Assembly: GCA_013396655.1 (NCBI GenBank)
Contig: WBMV01007501.1
Location: forward strand, 682,001-746,000
Length of the DNA stretch: 64,000 nt
Source of the DNA: Campylorhamphus procurvoides
Taxonomy: Eukaryota; Chordata; Aves; Passeriformes; Dendrocolaptidae
Direction: 5' to 3'
Under the pieces are notes generated by a model. The model saw only the letters and a program-made list of their open reading frames with translations. It was not told the origin of the DNA and searched no databases. Numbering within the stretch: position 1 is the stretch's first letter; each line of letters begins with the position of its first letter. The position numbers and the translations under genes were made by a program. Positions 37,985-49,900 of this stretch are shown one piece after another.

Positions 37985-40900
37985 CTATAGGAAGCAAAAA
38001 GAAAAGAGAGGTAAGTACAATACATTACAGCTTTACCATGGCCTGCAAAAAACCTTCAAAATTTCCAAGGTGAATATTCCTTTCCAAGTTTTTTTTTCCT
38101 TTATTTCAAATAATTCTCTCAACTTTGCTATTTTAGGCTCCAATTATGAAAAACATTCAAGAATTTAATTAACTTTGCAAATGCAAACAACCCCAAATTA
38201 CAAACTAATTCCATAGCAAGTATTTATTGCTACACAGTTGTGTCATCTGTCCTGTAAGATGTGGTGTGTATATGATAGAACTCTTAATATTTGGTTCTAG
38301 TGAACGAAAATTTAGTTCATCCCCTTCAGAAATGTCTAAGCAATTTTTGCTAAAACAGTAATTTGGGTTTTTGAAGTACTCTAGACACTACACAGTCTGA
38401 CATAAGCATACATACTAAAGAGTAGAGGGGCAAAACCCCCATTTCTGCAGCATTTCAAATCTATTCCAAATGGATCAAATGTCATTTGGATGTGGTGGCT
38501 GTTGATGGTGACTTACATGAAAAGAGTTGACCTGACTGTTTAAAAAACCTTGATATTAACATTGCCGCATTATTTCACCTCTGAAACTTGTCTTGGTAGA
38601 TTCAGCACAAACAAAGCAGGGAATCAGCATGACAAATGAAGGAAAAAAGAAGGAAAGCCTGTCTGTGTATTCCTCACTCCCATGTGCCCCACCCTGTGGA
38701 CAGATGCCCTAGTCCAAAACATCAACCTCCACTTTTTAGGAAACTGGTTGCACTTTAAGTTGCAGGCATCCAGCCCTCTCTTACCTCAACAGTCACTGCT
38801 CAGATATAAGCGTGAAACATTTGCTTCCCTTGATCAAAATTCTTCATGTGTTATGCAGTCTCAAAAGGGGATCTTGGCCATGGCACAGCACACCTCCCAG
38901 GGGGGCTACAAGTCTGGGAAGAATTCAGTCCTCCACTCATCAGGAGAAGCTGAATTCTCTTCCTGATTCCCCTCAGCTTCACTGTGCTTACTGCATCCAT
39001 AAATCTCAGTCAAGCCCTGCAGGCCCTCCTCCAAGCATAACACATCACCTTGAAGTACGTGATCCCAAGCAATTTTAAAAATACCATTTAAAATGTTGCT
39101 TTTAACACACATGCTAGTACAGCAAGATACCTTGAATAATCTTCTTGACCATATCCTGTTCTTTGTTTTGCTGCTTCCATAATTTCAAAAGCTGGAAGGT
39201 CTGCTCTTGAGGGCTGTGTCTTTGTTTAATCCTTTCGATATTTTCTGTGCTAATCTTTGTCCCAGGCAAACTCTCTGCTAGTATGTTCAGACAGTTAGGT
39301 GTGAGATGAGTAGGAACAGCAAACCTGAACATAGCCTCCTCACACAGGGTTACATCTGAAATGAGAAAGAGAAGAAGAATATGTCAGTTGTTCCAATCTG
39401 TTACCCTGCCTGTCTCAGGAAAAAAAAAATAGGCAAGCAGCAAGAATGATACGCAAATAAGAAAAAGCGTTTAAAGAGCAGGCTGAGAAGTGTCTCTATA
39501 AGGGGATTGCTCTCTGTCCTTGAGTTGTATTTGGTCTAACCTACAATAATTAAAACTCTACTATGGCAATTACCATAGCAGACAAACAGTTAACAAGTTA
39601 AATCTATCACAAATGCTGATAAATTAATTTTAATGATAATTAAAGGTATGTTTTCACAGCACTCTTTCTTAATATAATACACACCTATTCCACATTTTTG
39701 AGGTGTTGTATCTGTATTTTCCTGACAGATGTTGTCACGAACCTCATTTCCCTTCAAGGCTATTTTGAAACCCAGGGCACTACAATTTGTGTGCTTAAGA
39801 CAGGCTGCTTTGGATGATGTTTCATTTGAGAAAAATCCTTCTGGACATCTCTCACATACAGTGTCACTCTCAGGGGTACCTGCAGAAACAGGAAAACAAT
39901 GCATCCGATTACATATAACCTCAACTGCAGGGAAAAAAACAATAGAAAAAGAACACAAAAATAAAGGAAAATATTCCTCTCTAAATGGTCCTGTTTCAGC
40001 TTTTCGTATTTCTAATATATTAAGGAATCATTTTGAAAACAAACAAACAAACAAATAAAAAACATGACAGAAGATTCTTTAAGAGAATGATATTCCAGCT
40101 GCTGTAATAGAGCAAATACCCTCTTAAATACAGTTGTTACCAAGTTTAAAATCAGTAATTACTGATTAAATCAGTAATTTAGTAAAGTAATATCTTTCAA
40201 ACCTCAATTACTTGAGTCTAGTCAGACATTACACAATGTCTGATCTTCATCCTTCAACTGTACAAATACCCTGTAAAGTAATTAAGTGCCACAAAAATCT
40301 GTTCTGAATTTTACTCTGCAATAACTGCCTAGGACCTTCCTTGAATAGGTTACTTCAGTTCTAGCTAAAAAAACCCAACTAAATGTTGACTAAAGACAAC
40401 ATTTTGGAACTTCTTTCCTGGGCTTGAATAGAACATTATTAAATGTAAAGAAGGTATAGCGTCAAGTATAACAAAAATATTTAATAGATGTACATGTTTT
40501 GGTGATTTATAAGGCATAGTTTTACTTCAGAAACAAAAATATGATACACAACAGAATGATACTATATGGTTCTAGCACATTGACAAAGAGGAAGAAAATT
40601 AATGCATGAAATCTGAACCAATGCGGTCTTGTCACCAGTAGCAGGAAAGTAACAGCACCAATAATTTTTGTATATTCACTCTTAATTCACCCTTATTCAG
40701 CCAACATTTAACAAGCGCCTGAAATCTAGTATCTAATAGTTGCATTACTGAACATGAACTTAAGCACATGCTTAAAATTTATCTGGAATAATTGTAAACT
40801 ATATTTGAATAAGAAAATACCTCCATCTAGTGTATTTTTTAAGTATTCACATATGGATGTTTATTGTAATGATAGCTTTTAAGTAATCTTTATTTATTTT

Positions 40901-43900
40901 GGGAAACCCTTAGGGGAAAAGAGTATGAATCTCCAGTTCTCCACCAGCTGTGAAATAAAGAACAGTGCTTGCATACATCTGACCTAGCACTTCAAAGGAG
41001 TTTATAGTTGCCAGAGACTGTGTATGTTGCCAGCCCTCCCCAAATGCTCCGCCTTCTGCAGCCAGCACCCCGCCTGCAGCCACAGCGCCTGCCCTTGCAC
41101 AATGTGTGCTGTCTGCGGCTCTGTGCTGGACAAAGCCCCAGCCAACACCTGCACCTGCGCAGGCAGCAATTAACTGGCTTCAGACATCTGAATTTTAGCA
41201 ACTTTCCCTGCTACAGACAGGCTGCTTTTGTGTTCTGCCAGCAAGGAAGGAGAGAAAAAGGGAGTGTTCTGCAATCGGGGCGTCGTCCTGCTCAGAGCTT
41301 CCTGCATAACCTTTGTGGCACTAGGGAGGAATAAACGGGGTAATCCATCAGCGTTCTCAGGGTTAAGCATAAAGTCACCCTCCAGCTTTGCCAGCTTCTT
41401 CTTCACTGTTTATCTGGCCGCTCTTATTCAGGGCACAAACTGCCTCTGTGTCTGTCCGCCCTTCCGCCGCTCCCTCCAATTCGCCCGGAATCCCCCATTC
41501 TTCCCAGGAAAACGTCAGCCGCCCCTGGGGAGGCAGCGCTGCCTCCTCGCAGCATCGCTGCTGCTCTAGTACATGGCTGCTATAAACCCTGCCACCTACA
41601 GGGCCGGCTGTGCCTGGAAGGAACAAAACCTTCATTTGCACTCGCAAAAGGGGACTACCAAAGTAAAGTGATCTCCCAGGGTAATCATGAGCAGCCGGAG
41701 TGGGAAACCAGATTTCTAATGCCTTAAGCCTTATATGAGGCACTGGACCATACCATCTCCCTGCGTGGGAGTAGAAGCATATTTTTCTTGAGTTAGGTTT
41801 TATTTCACCTGGATTTACATCGTTACAAAGTTCAAGGCTATCATATAGCAGAAAGCAGTTACAGTACGGTAGATGCTTATTAAATTCTTAAATTTTTGCC
41901 TCACCTCAAAAACTGACTATTGACACAGGGGGATGCAATTATTTTTACAATGTTTTCATTCCTCTTTTGAGGTCTGGCTGGGCTTAGCTGGTTCATTCTG
42001 ATGGTCTTTTGGAAACCAACTTTCCAATAAACTACACGATTCAACATTTTATCTTCTTTCAAAGTGTTTCGTTTTGAACTGAGGGATTCGAATTTGTCTG
42101 CCACGGTTTGGCCATGCTTTCAGGGAGAGAGCAGGCTGGTTGCTCAGACAATGTATACTTTGCTCATCTCCCAAACTGAGAAATTTGTTTCTGGCCCCTT
42201 TTGACTTACTGCTGAGGTACAGTGGAACCTCATTAACCCAAGCCCCTGGGTATAATAGTTTAGGTTAATGAAGGTTTACGATATGGAAATGCAGTAGCTG
42301 CCAGTGGAAATGCTTAACAGTGGCAAGGGCATCAAGGTAATGCTTCATCAACCAATTACTCAGACTGGGAAGCAGCTACAGCAGTGACATTTCTCCTTAC
42401 ATCAAAGTTGCTCTCCAGTGTGATGTTCATAACCCAAAAAATTACTCCCAGCCTGTCATTCAGCACAGTTCTAAACTGTGTGGGGCAGCCCTCGTATTTC
42501 TCACGCCATGTATGTAATTCCTAGGGAAATCATTCTGTAGTCTGGAGACTAGTTGCCTGCAGGTTTGTGTCTGAGATGCTTTGATTTTCTGCATTCCCTT
42601 TCTTCCTCAGCGCTCTTCCCCGGACAGTTATCGAGCTCTGGTACAATGACTGTTTACAGTTTTTTCAGGCTATGTTAAATACTGGAGCTAAACTGGGTCA
42701 TGGCATTTGCCAAACAATAAATGATGTATTTTGTTTTGAGGGAAGAATATGTTATTGGTTTAACAATTTCTGTTGTCTTAAATGAAGAATACACTCCACT
42801 GAAAAGTGCCACTTCTCTCTGTATCCCCATCAGACACACAGCACAATGCCAGCCTTCTTGACAAAAAAATGGCTGTTTGTTTGGTAATAGCAACAGTTTC
42901 CCTAAGAGCTCCACTTAGGATGTTGATAATTAATTATTAACACATATTGCAGTGATACTAGAGCTATATTAATATTGTTATAATTATACACTTGGTGTCA
43001 AACATATAGTGCTCCTGGTGTTTGTCAAGATATACAGTTGCTTGAAACAGCAGATATCAAATGAAAAACATTATTATTTATCACATACACAAATACTCCA
43101 TTCCAGATAATGTTCCTTTAAAAGAGGCAATCCATCATGTTTCTCATTAGAGTGCAATTTGCTACATTTGTTACTGCCATTAAATTATATATTACAGCAG
43201 GAGCAGGGTATTCCACTGAGAAACGTTTCTTTGGCTACGGTCCAAATGATGCAGACTAGAACAGGTTCAATTGGCTTTACAATTTACTGTCCTGTAATTT
43301 CATCTGGACGAGCCTCTTTCCTAATCTTGTCACTGCCACGAGTCGTCGACGTGCGGTAGAGCTCTAATTAAGTCTGTGTGTATTGACAAGCAGTACATAC
43401 CTGGCTGTGCAACGCCGAAGCCGGGAGGGCACTCCGTGTGCTTTGAACAAAACTCGAGGTCCAAGAACCTGCCTTGGACGCACTCGCAGACGCGGTTCTG
43501 CGTGCTGGTGCACTCCTGCTTGACGTACTGCAGCTCCTTGCAGACGGTGCTGCAGTAGTGGCACTCGTCGTGGCTGTTCCACTCCTCCGAGTAGTACTGC
43601 TCCGGGCACGGCGCACACCGCGTGGGGCTGGTGGCCGTGCAGTGCTGCTGCACGTAGCTGCCGGGGGGACACTGGTCACACAGCACCTGGCGGGATGTCC
43701 CCGGGTCGTAATGACTGTACTTGCGGGGAGAGTCATCCTGGACGGTCCACTTAACAGAAATGTCCAGGAGCTAGCAACAGGAAGATAAAAACATCACTTC
43801 TTTAGTTCTGGAGAGCACCGTGATCATGAAGAAATCTACACTTTAATGAGTTCATGAGTCTAACCATGCTACTATCCTCCAACCAATGTTTATGTCAGAA

Positions 43901-46900
43901 TTCGCAAGATATTAGCCAGCTTCTGAACCCTTCCATGTCTATCTTAGAATGGGAAAATTTTAGGTTCTTATCTAGCAAGTCTTCCCAGCCCAAGTAACTT
44001 TCTTGTTCTTCCAGAGATGTAGACCCTATTCTTCTCCCATTTATACACTTTTAGTATCACTGGGCAATGACCTTTCAGTGCCTGGCACCAGAGAATCTGG
44101 CCAGTGCACAGCCAAGGTGGGGATAATGCAACCCTTAAGTATCTTAAATTCTTAAGTGTGCTCCTAAGTATTGAGTATTTCAGATGCAAATCTATGAGCA
44201 TATAAATCTGACCAGTGTACTGCATCATCCAATGGCTAGAACAATACAAATTACTTTTTAATGCCTTCCATTTAATCTTGCACAGAAATACAGCAGTTCT
44301 GGGGAAAGAATGTGGCAGCTACATCAAGAGTGAAAATGCAGCTTTAGACAAAGAATGCTGTAGTTTATGAAGGTTGCATTAAAGTCTTAATTGCATGAGC
44401 TAAAAGAGTCCAGGCTAATGCTTTCATTTCCTATCTAAATTGACAGGCTTACAGCTGTTGTGAGAAGCTGGTTCAGTACCAGCACATGTCATGACAGCTA
44501 CAGTCCTCCTGCTTTCTACAACAGTCTGCTTTGCTGGTGTGATTTGGGACCTAGAGGTCTGAGACAACTCTGCCCTGCTGCAGAGACAACCTCCACATCA
44601 CTTCATTTTTGCCTTATAACTGAAAATTTGGTTCTGGGATACAACCCCTTTACCACAAAAGTAATTCTTGGGAACCATCCTGAGCCCCACTGAGAAGCCA
44701 GCTGCCCCAGCACTGCATGCATGGCTGCACGTGTCACTTCTCTTCTAAAACTTGTAGACTTTACAAAGATGAACATGGCTCTGAATTAATATATTTTTCT
44801 ATGTATCCAATCAAATTAAAGATGCAACTGATTCGTCTTTATGGCTATAGCCAGCTAATAGAGAGTTGCCAATTCATTTTCAAAAATGTATTTTCTCTTT
44901 TCCAATGCAGATGTCCCCAAAGTGTAAGTGGAATTAGTGGAACTAACTCTTATTTTTCTTTTTTTTTCCCCACCCCCCAAGACTGTCTATTTCCTAGAGA
45001 ATTTTCATCTAAAGGCCTCACTTCTGCCACCCCATGGCACTTGTAAAGTGATAGTCTTATTAAGGTTGGAAAGGACAATTTAAATATTCATTTGCACTAA
45101 CACAAGTCACAGTGATCACCACGTGTTATTTGGTACCTGAATTAGGAACTCTTAGTGCTTAAGAAAATACTCTTAAGTGCATTCTCCTGTTGCCTGTCTG
45201 TGAATCCACTTTTTATACAGTTTTTTTATACAGTTGTACTCGGACAGGCTGAGGAATCAAATACGGATAGTATGGATAGTCTCTACAGCCTCTTGTAGCT
45301 ACCCTTGACTAAGCCCAGTAACTTATCTGATCTGTGATTTCTACAGATTTCCCATTTTTTTCTTGTGGTCTCAATGTATGATGCCTTTCATTGTGGGAAA
45401 TTTCCTGTTAGTCTTTGAAGTTTGATGAACAGTTCCGTTTTCCTTAAATGACTGTGTCTGTTTCATGTGATCTGTTTAACAAAGAGGGTGGAGGACATTT
45501 TTTAATCCTGAATGGCTTTTCTATTGAAAAACGCCCCCACCCTTGGTAAATCTACAGCTACAACTCTAGTAATAAGGAAGTCTTGGTAATCTCATTAATT
45601 CTTGATGTAAATGATATTTTTAAATTCAGTAATATATAATACAGCATTCCAGAGTCCAAAACCTGCATGGACACATGCCTTCCCTTCACAGAACATAGCA
45701 GACTGTAACATGCAGCACAGGTGCTACAAAGACAAACATCAACCCACATTTCATGCAGGTGTCTGTAGAAACCCAATGCAGATGAAAATCTGACACTGCA
45801 GAAATTATTAGGGAGAGCAACCACACACATGGGTAGCACATCCTCGTGCAGAAACACCAGTTATCCTTCCCTGTAATACACAGCTCACAACAAATCCAAA
45901 TCTGTCACTGCAGTAGAGTGCTCCGCTGGGTTGCGCCTCTGCCCTTGGTGACACATTTTCAGGTGACGAACACATAGGTGACTCAGTTCATGACTATTCA
46001 ACTCTACTCTTCAATGTGTAGGAACAAGAACAACAAGGTTTCTTTTATTTCCCTTACTCAAGTATTTATATTGGAAATCATGTATGAGTCAAGTGAGGAG
46101 TTTTGATGCAGGGGATAATTAAGCATTAAAATTAATTAAAATTCAGTAGTCAGGGTATGAGAGCCTGGGGATTTGTAGGGGGAAATAGAGGCACTTCATT
46201 GCTTCCTGAAGAACCTACAGCTATGTGAAACAAGCCAGTAAAAATTGAAAACAATGCAACACAATTTGAGGGGAACTGATTTAAAAAATTAAGCAAAATA
46301 ATACTTGAACAATACTTGTGTTAGACCTGCAAAGTTTTACCTTTGGAAGAACCAATAACTATGGACTAATAATAGGAACCAGAATATTATTAATCTAAAT
46401 GAGCATAAACCCCATAGTAATATGATTAATAAACCAGCATCACTAAAAGAATTATCAGTCTTTCCATTTGATTTATCTTTGTGCTTCTAAAATAAAAGCA
46501 CATCACATCTGCCTTCCCTTTTTTCCCCAGAAACACACACTACGTAGCTGCAGTAATCCACTAGTGGCTCAGCCAGATGTATGCAGGATCCAACTATTTT
46601 ATTTAGCAAACAATTGCGACAAGAAGATTCTTCAGTCAAACTAAAGATATATATGCTACCAATACCTCAGTATTTTACCAGAGCATTTTATACATGGTTT
46701 TCAACATATAGCTAGATTACCATTACTACTACTGTTTGACTACTATGATCCTTTTAGCATAGTGAGCTGTGCAACTCACTGCCATAGGACATTGTAAACA
46801 GTTGAGTTCAAGGTGTTACTTGACATAGTAATGGATGAAAATAATAAAGGGCTATTAAACATAAACATCACCTTTCGATCAAGAAATCCCAAGCCGCAAA

Positions 46901-49900
46901 TTGCTTGAGTCTGGAGGATTGGTTTGGAAAAATTTCTGTGCTTTTCTTCTATCTCCTCTGGGCATCAGGTATCAACCCATAGCCAACACATTGGTTGGTT
47001 TGGGGTGGGGTTCTTTTCTGATTTTTTTTTTTGACCCAGTACAGCCATTAGGATGTTGCTAAGTACAGTTCCAGATTCCAATCCCCAATACCACACTTCA
47101 TAAGACTGCTGTAGGTTACTTAATAATGCTTAAAAGATCTGCAAAATTGTCTTCTATGCGGCTGAAAACACCTAGCATACTTGAGTGTTCTGAATATTGA
47201 TATGCAGCCTGCAAATCAGAAGTTATCTTTGAACCTACATCAAGCGCCAAAGTAAAGGCAAACTATTTTTCAGATGCTTTGAAAAAATTCAGGAATAATG
47301 GTGGAAGGTAACTAAAAATAATTTTTACTAGTTTTGCTGCAGCAATTGGCATCAGCAGAGTGAATGCTTGTCCCTCAGTTCACAGAATCAGCTAGAGGGG
47401 AATGTCACTAAATTGTCCTTTCTCATGTCCTAACACACACTGCATTTGTGCTTGCATTAGGAAGTTGGATCACCTGTTACAGCAGATTTCCAGAACAAAA
47501 CAGATGGTGCTGACATCCACATTACACATGAATCAGAGGAGATATTTTGAACTAACTTTGGTCTGTCCTCATGGACGACCATGCATTAGTGGCTACAGTG
47601 CATTTGGTGCATCTCTGGAGTCCCTCCTGGATTTACTTTTATGTCCAGTTTATTTTTGAAAATCCACCTTGTGCACTCCATTGCTATGATGTGCAAACTA
47701 AAATACAGTAAATAAGGTTGATCAGGAGAGGCCCTCCAAAAGCATGTTCCTAAACTGAATTAAAATGGTAATTAAATGCATTTTATGTTGTTCCTGGCAT
47801 TTCCTTTCCTAAACTATGCTATGACCAACTTGGTAGCAGATTCTTAGCTACACAAAATCTCTGACTGATCTGAATGTCTGTATTTAAAGGTGGTCTACAT
47901 ACTAAGTGCCTGAGCCTCTGCTGTAAGAAACAGCACTGCCTGAGCACATGAAAATGCCATGATCAGAACTTACAAGTTCTGAACACTGGTCTTCCCCAAA
48001 ACTTCACAGAAAACAAGATTCTTCTATCATCACGTTGGCATTGGCCTGTTTTGCTCTTGCTGGAAAAGGTGATGTTTCAATTTGAAAAAGAAAGAAATTA
48101 GAAGTCTGGTTTCAGTTACTGGAATCAAAAATAAGGGCAATGAATATGTTCACCCTTTAGCCCTTAAGAAACTAAAGCTGGAGTACATCATTGCTACACT
48201 TGGTCAAATTCATGGATTTGTCATTGAGAAAATTGTGCAAAATTCTGTTCATCCTTGTTTAGGAAAGGTTAATTCAGACAGGGAGCAGTACAGAGAAAGT
48301 TTAGAAGGAAATGGAGAACTTCATCTTGAAGAGGATCTTGATTTGTTCAATAGCTTGGCAAGTCACGACTGTATGTACAGATTTGGTAGAGATAGTGAAC
48401 ACAAAGAGAGAGGACTTTCTCCATTAAAGGATAATACTGGCAAATGAAAAGGGCATTCTCTCATCAGAAGACGATTGGGGACAGTTCTTCATCGACAAGC
48501 AGGTGCAAGAAACCCAAGTAGCTTAAATATAACTCTCAATGCATTTCTGAAACTAAATATGACATTTGGTTTCCTGGAAGAGCTGGTGAGTGAACTCAAA
48601 AGATCTGGGCAGTTTCTTTCAATTTTAAACCTTAAGTAAATCCTTTCTATCCAAACACTGATGGAAGGCAATAATGCTCAGTATCTTGTTCAACTCAACA
48701 AATTAACTGTTAGTCTGATTCAGAGACCACTCAATTGCAGTTTTCCTAGTGGTAATGAAATGCAAAGCTCAATTTAAAAAAAAAAATCCCAAAGGTTGGG
48801 GTTTTTTGTTCTATGAGTATGAAATGCTATCAGTAATAACACAGTTACAGCAAAACAAACCCAAACCAAAACCTAGTGTCATTAATTACATCTAACAACC
48901 TATGGGGTGAAGTTAAGTTCTAGTGCCATGGCCTCAGTTCTGAAAGGAATGAAAAACTCAGTCTCCCCCCCATCTCTCTGGGGAAAATCCTGGGCACCTG
49001 TCAGGATGGCTGTCTCTACGCAGGGAATTGGGATGAACTGTAAATACAAATCCAGCATAAGTCAGTGTCATTCAAGTAAATACTAAGAACTTATTCAAAA
49101 TGAGTTGTCCAGGGTTGAAGAGCAATTCTCTCACTGTGTCACTCAACACATTAGGCCTGAAGCTATATTTCTCCATGTCATCTTTATGTCAGCATACACA
49201 ATGTTAACATAAAAGGCCTGTGCAGTCCATTTATTTGAGTCCTTAGAAGATTCTTTTGAACGAGAAATAATGTGATTGTAAAATTTCACTTCAGATCTTG
49301 GGCATGAAAAAAGTACACACCCTTTTCTTTCATCTTTAAATGTAAGGCAAAGAGCTGCTTGCTTTCTCTAGTTGAATCAAAATGAACTGGAAGACAAAGC
49401 ACATGAAATAAAAATCCTTCAAGCATCATCTCTTTAAGTCACTGCTTTGTGACAGAAAAAAGTGACTTTTCAGCATATGAAAATATTATTATATAGCTTG
49501 GCTTTGTGGTTTGGGGTTGTAGACCAAAGGAGAATGTTTAATTTGCTGAGAAAGATAAATTTGTTTCTGTTTTGCATTCCACAACTATTCTGAAGCATAT
49601 TTTCTTGTGTGATAAATAGTCATTCAAGACATCTGTCAGACTGCCCCCAGTGTTTGCATTGGGTTCAAAGTAAAACCTCACAGCTCTCCTACTTTGCCTT
49701 CTACATAAAGTATGTGGACAAAGCTAAGGCAGAAAGCCTTCACATACCCTCAGCCCTTGGGCAGAATGCCTCACTGAAATCATGCACAGGCCCAGAGAAA
49801 TCCCTCTAGCAAAAATAGCACTGAATGATGTTATCAAGGTCCTCCTCATCAGTAGTTTGTATCTCTGAATTCAGTACATTACAATGCCATCCTGGATCAG

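Larger units (their letters stand above)
39880..43400 (-). other. TNFRSF11B intron 2
   Basis: This 3.5-kb intron (GTATGT...CTGCAG) is AT-rich at both ends. It contains a GC-rich block at 41020-41620, a pogo/Tigger-like transposon end near 42219-42280, a (CAAA)n tract at 40036-40063 and a perfect 16-bp palindrome at 40151-40166. No coding exon is seen. Confidence 0.85.

Noticed and set aside
41042..41173. Metallothionein-like reading of the Cys-rich frame
   Set aside because: The cysteine spacing does not follow the metallothionein order, there is no start codon in the right place, and the residues between cysteines do not match.
43364..43788. Long frames of 102-122 codons in the other frames of OPG exon 2
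   Set aside because: They are shadows of the GC-rich exon; the OPG frame is fixed by the cysteine pattern and both splice sites.
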